64,000 nt of DNA from Strigops habroptila (lineage: Eukaryota > Chordata > Aves > Psittaciformes > Psittacidae): contig NC_044298.2 of assembly GCF_004027225.2 (NCBI RefSeq), forward strand, positions 1 through 64,000. The letters are read 5' to 3'. A program made the position numbers and the translations under genes. Below, piece by piece: positions 34,928 to 46,777 of the stretch (positions are counted from its first letter, which is position 1; each line of letters opens with the position of its first letter). The notes below the pieces were generated by a model, which saw only the letters and a program-made list of their open reading frames with translations, had not been told where the DNA came from and did no database searches.

Positions 34928-35557
34928 AACGGTGGAAAAGGGTGGGAAAAGGAGAAAAAGGGGGAAAAAGAAGAGAAAAGGGGAGAAAAGGGAGGAAAAG
35001 GGGAGGGAAAAGGGGGGAAAAGGCAGAAAAAGGGGTAAAAGGAGGCTCAGGAAGGGTGCAGGGGGTCACCCACCTCTGTCGTACCGTCCCCGCTTGAGCC
35101 CCTCGAGCAGCTCCTCCAGGGGCTGGATGAAGCCCCCCAGCTCCCGGCACTGCGAGGAGGAAGAGGATGAGCTGGATCCTCCCCAACCCCTCCTGTCTCA
35201 CCCATTTGAAGTGGGGAAACTGAGGCAGAGGCAAGTGAAGACCCGTTCATAGAGACCCCCCCCCCCCCGGGTTTGGGGCTTCTCCTTTCTTTCCCCCCCC
35301 CCAAAAAACTCACTTTTTGGGCAAAGAGGAGATCGGCATCACTGGGGGTGGGGGGCTGGGGCTTCCCCCCCTCCCCTTTCCGGGGCCGCTTCCCAGTGCA
35401 GGGGGATGGGGGGGAGCCGGAGGGAGCTCGTTCCGGCCCCCCCAGGCGCTTGCAGCCGTGCTCAGGTTTGGGGGGGGGGCGGGAGGGTGCCGCCCCCCTC
35501 GGTCTCGCTGTCGGAGGTAGGGGAGCCGCAGGAGCAGGCGCGGGGGGGGGGCTCCAT
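34103..35557 (-). CDS. CIART: Circadian-associated transcriptional repressor (CHRONO)
   Basis: Repressor in the circadian loop; binds BMAL1 and dampens CLOCK-BMAL1 activity. Exons: 35314-35557, 35074-35149, 34793-34889 and 34103-34682 (3' limit uncertain). Family signatures are clear: SDADLLFAQK, CRELGGFIQPLEELLEGLKR, GLSSFQQSVAMDRLQRIIGV and ARYLATLLQVEGMLRVWFP, matching the human conserved core. The N-terminal part reads MEPPPRACSCGSPTSDSETE from the ATG, but at the run of ten G (plus strand) at 35470-35479 the frame needed for LLFAQK is offset by one base. The other exon phases agree. This is probably a miscounted homopolymer, though a real frameshift cannot be excluded. After the core, the frame stays open through low-complexity Pro-rich sequence to a stop at 34103, only 80 bases from MRPS21, so the true C-terminus may be earlier. 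Confidence 0.88.
34895..35060. repeat. Poly(G) run and GGGAAAAG purine tract in CIART intron 2
   Basis: A G run of about 27 bases (34899-34926) continues into degenerate GGGGAAAAG repeats, all purine on the plus strand, between exons 2 and 3 of CIART. Confidence 0.85.
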
Positions 35558-36871
35558 GGTAAGGGGGGGGTTCAGCTCCGTCGGGATGAGGCTGCATCGA
35601 GGGGGGGGGAGAAAGAGGGAAAAAGGGGTGAAATAGGGTCAAAATGGGAAGTGGGGGAGCACAGCGGTGCCCCATGGGGGGGTTGTGGCCCCCCTGACCC
35701 CCCATGGCGGCACAGGGACCCCCCACCCGAGGCGTGGCACCCCCTCCCATATATACGGGACCCCCATAACCGGGACCCCCCCCAAGACCAAGACCTCCCC
35801 CCCCACACACGGGGACCTCGCTTCCTACAACCGGCCCCCTCCCGACCCCATCAGCACCCCCTGATGGGACCCCCATTCCCAGGGCCGGACATCCCCGGTA
35901 CCGGGACCTTCCCCCCTCCTCCGGCCCCCCGGGTCCCACCTCGGGGGTGCTGCAGGTGCCGGTGTCCGGGTGTCGGTACCGATACCGCGCTGTCCCGGTA
36001 CCGCTGGTCCCGGTCTCGTTGTTCCCGTCCCGGTCCCGCCCCGGCCGCGGTGGCCCCACGCGGACACGTGCGCGGCCGCACGTGCCTCCCGCTGGGCCCC
36101 GCCCACCCCGTTCGTCCATTGGCTCCCGCGTCCCAGCAGCGGGCGGAGCCTCGGCGCCACGCCACGCCCCCTCGCCGCTGGTTGGCCGGCGCTGCCCAAT
36201 GCGGTGCCGCCCCGCAGCTGATTGGCCTGAGGAGGTGGAGCCGCGGCCACGCCCCTCCATGTGGCGACACGGGCTGCGCGTCACGTGGCTCCGCGCTGGG
36301 GGCTCATTGGCTCCGCCCCTTCTCCTCCAGCCCCGCCCCGCTACGATCCACCAATGGGCGGTGACTTTGGTCTCGCGTCCCTGCCAATAGGGAGGGAGGG
36401 GCAGGGCGGCCTCCGCCGGGGCGATGTTACATAATGATGGGGAGGAGGGGCCACCAAGCGGGGGGTGTGCCTTTGTGACGTCAGGGGGCGTTGGGGGGGG
36501 GGGTCAGGCAAGGGGGCGGAGCTTAGAAAGGGGCGGGGCTTCACAAAGGGGGCGGGGCGAGGGGAGCCAGCGCAGGGGGCCCCCCCTCGTCCCCCAGCCC
36601 CACATGAGCCCCCTGCAGCCCCACACAGGCCACCCCCCCCGCCTCACACGAGCCCCCCCCAGCCCCACATGAGCCCCCTCCCCCAAACCCACCCCCCGCT
36701 CCCCCCAGATCCCTCCAAGGTCCTCACCCCGCCTCAGCTCCCAGCCCCCCTGCCCCAAATCCCCCCGTGCCCCCGCCCCAACGCCATGGGGATGGGCACC
36801 CCCCTCCCCGTGCCCCCCGGGGGGGTATTTAAGGCCTGTCCGGCGGCCCCCAGCCCCCCCCGCCCCCGGCC
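35558..36871. promoter_or_regulatory. Divergent CIART/CA14 promoter region with clock elements
   Basis: This 1.3 kb GC-rich spacer separates two head-to-head genes. E-boxes CACGTG lie at 36065-36070 and 36079-36084 (8 bases between them) and at 36282-36287. A perfect D-box (TTACATAA; TTATGTAA on the other strand) lies at 36427-36434 and a perfect CRE (TGACGTCA) at 36476-36483. A plausible donor (GAG|GTGGGA) near 35940 on the minus strand would put a noncoding CIART first exon, and hence the CIART start, directly beside the paired E-boxes. These are the standard inputs of clock-controlled promoters. Site sequences are seen; function is inferred. Confidence 0.7.
36826..36832 (+). promoter_or_regulatory. 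CA14: TATA-like box of CA14
   Basis: TATTTAA, 46 bases before the CA14 ATG. It is a rare recognisable TATA element in a window otherwise made of CpG-island promoters, and suggests regulated, tissue-restricted transcription. Confidence 0.55.
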
Positions 36872-39800
36872 ATGCTGCCCGTGCTGCTGCTGCTGCTGGC
36901 GGGCCTGGCCCCCACCCTGCCCGCCGGTGAGTGTGTCCCCCCCCGGTCACCCCAATCCTGGGACCCCCGCGGGGGGACCCCAGGAATGGGCTGGGGGGAG
37001 CTCACCCGAGCCCCAGGCCCACCTCGGGGACCCCCCCCAACGCCTCTTTGCCCCCCCTACAGGTCCCCACTGGGCATATGAGGGTGAGTGGGACACCGGA
37101 CCCCCAAGTCTATCACCCCACACTAGCACCCCCAGAGCCGGGGGGCACCACCCGAATCCCCCCAAATGGGAGGGAGATGGATGGGTGCAGCCCCCCCAAC
37201 ACCCCCACCCCCTTCCCAGACAGCTGGGTGCTCCCAGATCAGAGGGGGTTCCACATGTCTTCCCCCCAGACCCCTGGGTCCCCCCAAATCAGAGGTGGAT
37301 GGATGGGTGCAGCCCCCATGTCCCCCCCAGACTTCTGGGTCCCCCCCAATGGGAGGTGGGTGGTTGGGTGCTCCCCCCCCCCCGCCGTGTCCCCCTGGGT
37401 CCCCACCGTGCTCCAATGCTCCCATTGTGTTCCCTTACATAAAGCTCCATCCCCGCTCCCGCTGCCAAATCCAATTAGAATCAGACCCCGGCCAAATCCC
37501 GGCTAAGCCCCATCCCGCTGGAGACCCCGTGGGTCCCCCCCGGCTTTGTCCCCGCTCCCCGAGCCGGAAAAACCGGCCCCAAAAAGATTAACGAGCCCGT
37601 TGGGAATGTCCCCGGCCGGGGGCTGGCACCGCTTGTCCTCCTGTGGGGAGAAACGAGGGCGTTCGGGGACACGGGCTTGGGGAAAGCGGCATTCCCGACG
37701 TGAGGAGGATCCCCCCGGACACTGGGACCCCCCCCTCCCCAGGTCCCCACGGGCAGCAGCACTGGCCCGAGGGGCACCCGGCATGCGGGGGGCGAGCCCA
37801 GTCCCCCATCGACATCCGGACGCAGCGGGTGCAACCGGACCCTTCGCTGCCCCCCATCCGCCCCGTGGGCTACGAGCGCCCCGGCCCCGCGCTCCTCACC
37901 CTGAGCAACAACGGCCACACGGGTGAGGGGGCAGCGGGATGGGGGGCTCGGGGGTCCCGGCGCTGGGCGCAGCCCCGTGAGCCCCCTCCCGCTGTCCCCG
38001 CAGCGGTGCTGGAGCTGCCGCCGTCGCTGCGGCTGCGGGGGCTGCCCCGGAGCTTCGCCGCGGCGCAGCTTCACTTCCACTGGGGCCGAGCGGGGCGGCG
38101 CGGAGGGGCCGAGCACCTCCTGGATGGGCACCGGGCGCCCGCGGAGGTACCGCGGTGCGAAGGGGGGGCGGCCTGGGAATGGGGTGGGAAATGGGGCTGG
38201 GGTGGGAAATGGGATGGGAATGGGGCAGGAAATGGGGCTGGGGGTGGGAAACGGTATGGGAATGGGGTGGGAAATGGAATGGGAATGGGGCAGGAAATGG
38301 GATGGGAATGGGGCGGGAAATGGGGCTGGGGGTGGGAAACGGTATGGGAATGGGGTGGGAAATGGAATGGGAATGGGGCAGGAAATGGGATGGGAATGGG
38401 GTGGGAAATGGGGCTGGGGTGGGAAATGGGTTTGGGGATGGGAAATGGAATGAGAATGGGTGAGAAATGGGGCTGGGTGTGGGAAATGGCATGGAAATGA
38501 GTCTGGAGGTGGGAAATGGAATGGGAATGGGGTGAGAAATGGGGCTGGGGTGGGAAATGGGATGGGAATGCGGTGGGAAATGGGTTTGAGGATGGGAAAT
38601 GGGATGGCACTGGGGTGGGAAACGGGTACAGGAGAAGGTCTGGGGGTGGGAAACAGCACAGGAAAGGTGCAGGAAACGGGTCCGGGTGCAGGAATTGGGT
38701 GCAGGGAATGGGAGAAGGGTCCTGGTGTGGGAACAGCCGAGGCAACGGGTCTGCAGAGCAGGCGGGTGCAGGGAGCGGGTGCAGGAAACGGGAGCGGGAA
38801 GAGGTGACGAGCGCAGGCAGCGGGTCCAGAAGGGAAGGGGGTGAGGGGGGGACCCCAGCAGGGGCTGGGGGTTTGGGGGGTCCCTGCTCTGCCCCCCCCC
38901 GACCCCCCCAGATGCACGTGGTGCACTACGACGCGGAGCACTACGGCAACGCCAGCGATGCGCAGCACCACGGCGGGGGCCTGGCTGTGCTGGGGGTGCT
39001 GCTGGAGGTACCACCCCCCCCCAACCCCCCAAATCACCCCCAAACCCAAGCCCTGACACCCCCACTGCCCCCCCCAGGTGGGTGCTGACCCCCACCCTGC
39101 CTATGACAACATCCTGAGGCACCTCGGCAGCATCCGCTACGCCGGTGAGTGAGCAGGGAGCTGCAGGCAACGAGCGGGGTGATGATGGGGGGGACCCCGA
39201 ATTCCTCCTCCAGCCCCCCCCAAACTGCTTCCCCCCCCCCCCAGGGCAGGCGACGGCCATCCCCTCCTTCAGCATCCAGGACCTGCTGCCGTCACGCCTG
39301 GATCTCTACTATCGCTATAACGGGTCCCTCACCACCCCCCCGTGCTTCCAAAGCGTCCTCTGGACGCTCTTCCAGCAGCCCGTCCACATCAGCCTGGCCC
39401 AGGTGTGGGTTTGGGGGTGAAAACCCCCTTGGTTTGGGGGGGGGGGGCAAAGCTCCAGCACCCCCCATTCCATGCCCATTGCAGCTGGAGCAGCTCCAGG
39501 GAACTCTTTATGCCACGGAGGCAAGTGAGCCCGAGCCCCAGCTCCTGGTGGACAACTTTCGGGTGCCCCAAGAGCTCAACCAGCGGCGGGTGCTCTCCTC
39601 CTTCCCCAGGGGTGAGAGTGGGCCCGGGGGGGTGGGAAGGCCCCGGGGGGGGTTGAGGAGGCCCCCCCCGTACCCCTCAAACAGCTCCTGGAGCCCCAGT
39701 TGAGTGCGAGGCCCCAGCGCTGAGCCCCGGCTCTTCTCTTGCAGCACCCGAGGGGTATTCAACAGGTAGGGCCGGGCTGGGGGGGTGGGGGGTTGAAGGG

Positions 39801-40118
39801 GGGTTGGGATATGGGGTTCACCCCCAGCACCTCCCCCACCCCGGTGTCCCCAAGGTGAAGTCATCGCCATCCTCATCGGTGCCGTGTGCGGCTGCATCGG
39901 CCTCTTCCTCAGCATCCACTTTGTGGGCAAAAGGATGCGGTGAGAGGCTCCTGCCCCCAAGGAGGGACCCCCCCGCCCCGGGACCCCCCCCAGGGCTGGG
40001 TCAGTGGCACCTCAGCCCCTTTGTGCCCCCCCAAAGCAGCGCGAGGAGGACGCAGGAGCAGGACGTCGTGTTCAAAGCCTCCTCCCATCGTACCCCCTCC
40101 AACAACAGCCACCCCTGA
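36872..40118 (+). CDS. CA14: Carbonic anhydrase 14, membrane-bound
   Basis: Zinc enzyme that interconverts CO2 and bicarbonate outside the cell. Exons: 36872-36926, 37063-37083, 37743-37922, 38004-38146, 38912-39007, 39078-39144, 39245-39402, 39485-39611, 39745-39765, 39855-39939 and 40037-40118; phases close to 344 aa (human 337). The signal peptide is [19 protein letters not shown]. Active-site residues are present: the proton-shuttle His in SNNGH, zinc His in LHFHWG and MHVVHYD, the Glu of AEH and the Thr of LTTPPC. The disulfide cysteines lie in PACGG and TTPPC. One transmembrane helix ([20 protein letters not shown]) precedes a short basic tail ending SNNSHP. Two micro-exons of 21 bases occur, one just after the signal exon and one before the membrane exon. 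Intron 4 carries a large minisatellite. Confidence 0.97.
38160..38640. repeat. GGGAATGGGGTGGGAAAT minisatellite in CA14 intron 4
   Basis: About 480 bases of tandem GGGAAATGGGRTGGGAATGG units of 17-20 bases, with a higher-order duplication (the block near 38228-38290 recurs near 38328-38400). Long apparent reading frames through it on both strands are repeat artefacts. Confidence 0.93.
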
Positions 40119-40175
40119 GCCCCCTCGGGGGGCTCGGAGGGACCCCCCCGGGGCTCAGCCCCATGGAGTGACAGA

Positions 40176-40181
40176 AATAAA
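40176..40181 (+). terminator. CA14: Poly(A) signal AATAAA for CA14
   Basis: AATAAA lies 58 bases after the CA14 stop. Confidence 0.75.
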
Positions 40182-40773
40182 GCCCCTTCCCTACCCTATG
40201 GCTCTTTGGGGGGGTAATGGGGCTGGATCCCATCAGTACTGGGACACTGGGACACCTGGGTGTCCCCCCCCCCTTGAAGTGGGAGCAGAACAAGATGGGG
40301 GGGCCCAACCCCTGCACCCCCCCCAGCACCGTGGCACCATTGCTCTAGTAAAAGGGTTTTACTCTGAATCCACAAAAATAATTTACCCCCCCCAAAACGG
40401 CTCCAAGGGAGCCCAGCCACCAGCGGGGGGGCACAGCACCCCCAAACCCAGCTCTGTCCCCCCCCCCCGAGCATCACCCCACTGCCACAGAGGCCAAGAG
40501 GGGGGTGGCAGCAGGTTGTGATGGGCAGGACCCCCCCGGAGGAGGGGGGGGGGGGAATGTGAGGGAAGGGGGGTCCTGCCCCGAGCCCCTCAATGTGGCC
40601 GCCCCCTGCAAGGCCCAAGTCACTAATGGGGCACTGGGAAGATTCCCAAAATCCCATGGGGAAGGGGCTGGGATATGGAGCCCCCGTGGGGCACAGCGAG
40701 GGGCAGCACCGGGGGAACAAACTGCGGTGGCCAAGGCAGCATCAGGAGATTCCCGAGGCCGGGAATGGGGCCC
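40182..40773. other. Convergent 3' spacer between CA14 and APH1A
   Basis: Mostly the 3' UTR of APH1A. No canonical AATAAA is seen on the minus strand; an AGTAAA variant near 40360 is the best candidate. I see no additional gene. Confidence 0.5.
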
Positions 40774-43487
40774 TCAGTCCTCACAAGGCACCTGCAGCGC
40801 TGAGTACATCATCACCGTGCTGTCATCCTCCTGCTTACCTGCGGTTGGGGGGGGGCAAAGGGGGTGCAGGGGGTGGTTTGGGGCTTCGGGACTGTTTGGG
40901 GGTTCAGAGGAGCCCCCCATTAGCCCAAAGACCCCATTAGCCCCCATTGAACAAGAGGGAGATGGTTGCAAACGAGCCGTTCTCCCCCAGCCCACCAGCT
41001 CTGAGCCCCCCCCCCCCCCCCAGGGACCCCTCATCCAACCCCCAACACCCCAAAGGGGGCAGAGACCCCCCAAAGAGTCCCCCCATCACAGCAGTGACCC
41101 CCCCACTCCTCCTCAGTCCCCCCAACTTACAGGAGAGGCACTTGAGGACGTTGTGGAAGGAGCCCCCGGCAGTGATGAAGGCCCAGAGGCCCGTGCAGAG
41201 GGTGATGATGAAGATGGGGCCCAGGCTGGCTTCATACCAGGGGTTCAGGAATGTCTTGGGATGCAGAGGGATGTGTTGGGAATGTCAGGGCCTCCCCGCT
41301 GCCCTCCCCGGCCATGGTGGGGATGGGGGGAAGCGGATCCAGCCCCTCTGAGCCCGCCTCAAAGTCCTGCCCAGAGGTTTCCCAGCAGGAATTTGGTGGC
41401 TCAGCCTCAGCCCAGCCCGTCGTGAGCCCCTCAATGCCTCCCCCCAGAGCCTGGGGAGGCTGAAGCAGCACCTGGGGTGTCCCCATGTCCCCAGGGGGGT
41501 GCTGGGACTCACCAGCCCCGAGGTGAGGAGGTGACTGGTGACCACCAGCCCCAGGCACCAGTAGCGGCGGCGCTCGCAGGCGTCGAAGAAGATGATGCCC
41601 CAGAAGGTGTGGAGCAGAACCAGGGCCATGGTGAGGAACGCTGGGGAGGAGAGAGCCCTCAGACCCCACCACCTTACTCTTCCTCCTCCGGGGAAGGGCC
41701 AGGCTCCAGCCTCACCTGATGTGATGAAGTAATAGGGCGAATCCCCATGGATCCCAACGATTCCCGGCCCCATGGAGTCTGCCAAGATGTTGATGACGGA
41801 GAAGATGCCGCTGATGATGCCAAAGGAGAGGCCGGAGACTGTGGAGGGAGAAGAATGAGCCAAGAGCAGCCACCATGAGCCCCACGCTCCCTAAGTCAGC
41901 CCAGGGAAAGGTGGGAGAGCAGGGAAAGAGTTGGGAATGCTGCAGGAGTTCATCAACACAGGGGCTGGGACCTGGATCTGAGATTCCCGCTGTCGGGAAG
42001 CGCCAGGGGAGAACAGGGCCAGCCCAGAGCTCACCATAAGCCATCTGCCGCAGGGACATGGGGGATCGCCCGTCCTCGCTGATGGTCACCAGCCCTTCAT
42101 CTGCTTTCCTGCAGGGACAGGGGAGGAGGAGGGAGGAGCTGGGGGGGAACAGGGAGAGGGGAAGGCTTCGGAACCAGCGGGGGCCCAGGAGAAACGGGGC
42201 TCTCCAGGGATGCTGGGATGGGCTGGCTTCAAGCGACCTTAAAACTCCTCCAGCTCCATCCCGTGCCCAAAGCCCCTCTCCAGGTTTCTTGGAGCCCCTT
42301 TAGGCACTGGAGCTGCTCTAAGGTGGCCCCAGAGCGCAGCAGAGGGGCAGGATCCCCTCCCTGCCCTGCTGCTCCCGCTCTGGGGGTGCTCCCAGCACAT
42401 GGAGGGCGGTTCTGTGGGTCAGGGGGAGCTTTTTGTCACCCAACAGCCCAAGCCCTTCTCCTCGGGGCTCCTACTTGAGCAGTTTGAAGTAGGCGAATCT
42501 GAAGAGCTCCTGCAGCAGCACGGAGATGGCAGCGCCGAAGATGAGGAGCCCGTACTGCAGCTTGGGGTCCTCCTGGTCGCTGACATGGACCATAACGAAC
42601 CAGATGAGAGAGGCCAAGAGCAGGGACACGAGCCAGAAGAATGCCCTGGGGGGGGCAGCACAGCAGAGCTCAGCACCACCCCCGGCTCAGCCCCTCCACG
42701 CTCTGCTCCTTGTCACGTGGCTGCAAACTGAAGGGATTTAGACCCAAAATCCTCCTTTCTCCTCCCGCAACCTCCTGCTCCAACCAGGCTCAGGAGGAAG
42801 GAGCTGAACACTCAATGCACGGGGTGTTTAAGCCATGGAGCCAAGCGGTGGCACCCCCCAAAGTGGGGAGACCCCACTATGGGGACAGCTCTTCCGCCCC
42901 CCTCCAAAGCCACAGCCTCACCCCCACTTGCCAAACCCTCCTCAGCCCCCCAACAGGCACAACCTGCCCCCCAACTGCCCCCAAGGTGCTGCCTCCTGCC
43001 CAAGACCCACCTTCAGCCCCTCCTGGACACCCCTGAACCCCCCCCCCCCATTGCTGTCTGCACCCCAGATCCCCTCAGCTCTCCCTTGTGCCCCCTCTAA
43101 GCTGCCCCATCGCCCCCTTGACTGCCCCATAGCTGACTCCCCCCTTCTCCAGCTGCCCCCTTGGTCCTCTCTGTCCCCTCACCCCCCTGCTGCTGCCCGC
43201 CCCGCCCCAGACCCCCCAACTCCCCCCCCACGGGCTGCTCCTGCCGCCAAGAGGGCGCAGAATGGGCTCCTCAGCCCCACGGAGCTCCTCGGAGCACCGA
43301 CCCCTTTACCGCCCCCCCGCGGGCCCCGCCGGCCCCGCTCCCCCTCCGAGCCCCGCCGCCGGTCCCGCTCTCACCCCGCCACCAGCACGATGACCCGCAG
43401 CGGCTCCGCCGCCACCGTGAGCAGCACAAGGGCGAGCGCGGGCCCGAACGCGATGGCGGCGCAGCCGAAGAAGACGGCGGCGGCCAT
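40774..43487 (-). CDS. APH1A: Gamma-secretase subunit APH-1A
   Basis: Scaffold subunit of the gamma-secretase complex (with presenilin, nicastrin and PEN2), which cleaves Notch, APP and other type I proteins inside the membrane. Exons: 43375-43487, 42475-42645, 42035-42108, 41716-41838, 41513-41640, 41131-41254 and 40774-40838, summing to 265 aa as in human. The seven-helix fold begins MAAAVFFGCAAIAFGPALAL. The helix-4 GxxxG series is intact (SGLSFGIISGIFSVIN), as are the conserved histidines in LLHTFWG and TSHLLTSG. The C-terminus is KQEDDSTVMMYSALQVPCED, close to the human end. The ATG at 43487 lies in a CpG-rich promoter. CA14 converges on it from the other strand, and SSR2 follows upstream on the same strand. 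Confidence 0.97.
42213..42402 (-). mobile_element. CR1 LINE fragment with internal deletion
   Basis: In APH1A intron 2. The 3' end block is joined directly to the CCAAAGCCCCTCTCCAGG block, with the middle missing. Confidence 0.8.
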
Positions 43488-43694
43488 GGCGGCGCGCCGG
43501 CACAGAGCGCCGGCAGCGGGGTAGTGTGTGCGCACAGCGCCCCCTGCCAGTGGGAGGCCGCGCTGGGGTTGGTGGGGGGGTAGGACCAGCGCTGGGGATG
43601 CTGCAGTGATGAGGGGACCCCTCGTCTGTACCCCAAAACGGGTGAGCTGGGCCACTCACCCCCTGGTACCTCCAAAGCGGTGCTGTTAGAGCCA

Positions 43695-43925
43695 TTCTGT
43701 CCCCCAAATTCTCCTCCCAAAGCCTAAATTGTCCCCTGTACCCCACATCCCTTCTGTACCCCAAATTCTCCTCCCAAAGCCTAAATTGTCCCCTGTACCC
43801 CACATCCCTTCCGTACCCCAAATTCTCCCCATACCCCAAATTCCACCCCTGTACTTCAAACTCCTCCTGTACCCCAAATTCCCACCCCATACCCCAAATT
43901 TCCCCCCATACCCCAAGTTCCCCCC
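43695..43925. repeat. Tandem repeat of about 57 bases and CCCCAAATTC units
   Basis: Two near-identical copies of a unit holding CAAATTCTCCTCCCAAAGCC and GTACCCCACATCCCTTC, then shorter GTACCCCAAATTCC units. Confidence 0.8.
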
Positions 43926-44211
43926 CAGCAGCAGTGGGGTGCTGATCCTCCCCTGCTGCCCAAAAAGGGGCAGGGGGGTGGGATCTTACATCCTCACATC
44001 CAAATTCCTATCTGGAATTTCAGTGGAATGGGAAAACCCACCATCATGCTGGTCAGAAAACGGACTTTTAGGGGTGCAAACGCTGGTGCTGCATCACCAG
44101 GTCCTGCCTGGAGCATCCCAGTGTGGATTTTGGGGTGGCTGCGAGGGTCCCCCCTCCAAAGCTGAGGGTGAATCCTGGCCGGGTGTAACCTCACCCTCAG
44201 ATCCAGCTCTG

Positions 44212-44382
44212 GAACGATCCCAGAGAAGCTGTGGCTGCCCCATCCCTGGCAGTGTTCAAGGCCAGGTTGGACACAGGTGCTTGGAGCAACCTGCTCTAGT
44301 GGAAGGTGTCCCTGCCCGGGGCAGGGGCTGGAGGAGCTTTAAGCTCCCTGCAAGCCAAAGCATTCCAGGATTCCATGATGGA
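44212..44382 (+). mobile_element. CR1 LINE fragment, 3' end
   Basis: Main subfamily, about 170 bases, between APH1A and SSR2. Confidence 0.87.
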
Positions 44383-44468
44383 TATTCCTGACCGCCATCC
44401 ACATCCGAAGGCAGTCAGTTGCCTCCAGGATATCCTGGTAAAAGCAAAGAGGTTCCATTCACGTTCAT

Positions 44469-44474
44469 TTTATT
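44469..44474 (-). terminator. SSR2: Poly(A) signal AATAAA for SSR2
   Basis: AATAAA on the minus strand about 325 bases after the SSR2 stop. Confidence 0.65.
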
Positions 44475-44798
44475 ACAAAATCCTCAGTCCCAAAGCACAC
44501 CTCAAGCCCTCAGAGCCACCAGCAAGACCAGAACCCCCCAACCCACCGCTCCTGGAAGCACAACGGGACTTCCAGGAGAAGCTCCAGGAGAGCTCTTGTG
44601 TCCCACCTTGAGGAGCAGCAGCAGCTCAAGGTGTGGTTCCCACCTTGAGATTCCACATCGAATGTGCAGATTTGGGGTTGGGATGTTCAGGTTTGGGTCG
44701 GAGAAGACACCACCTCACCCTGTGGAAGGAGTTGCTGGCTCCAGACCTGATCCCAACGGGATGCTGGGCTCTGGGGTGCTGGTGGCATCTGCCTTGGC

Positions 44799-46777
<1,979 letters not shown>

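Larger units (their letters stand above)
43488..44468. other. APH1A 5' flank to SSR2 3' end
   Basis: CpG-rich APH1A promoter (to about 43600), then a short tandem repeat, a CR1 copy and unremarkable sequence. I see no additional gene. This is where the conserved human 1q21 block ends and the 1q22 block begins. Confidence 0.6.

Noticed and set aside
37481-39275. Long antisense frames (over 450 codons) opposite CA14 exons and intron 4
   Set aside because: They run through the GGGAATGGGG minisatellite, whose complement lacks stops in some frames; composition is Pro/His/Phe/Ser repeat and no domain is visible.
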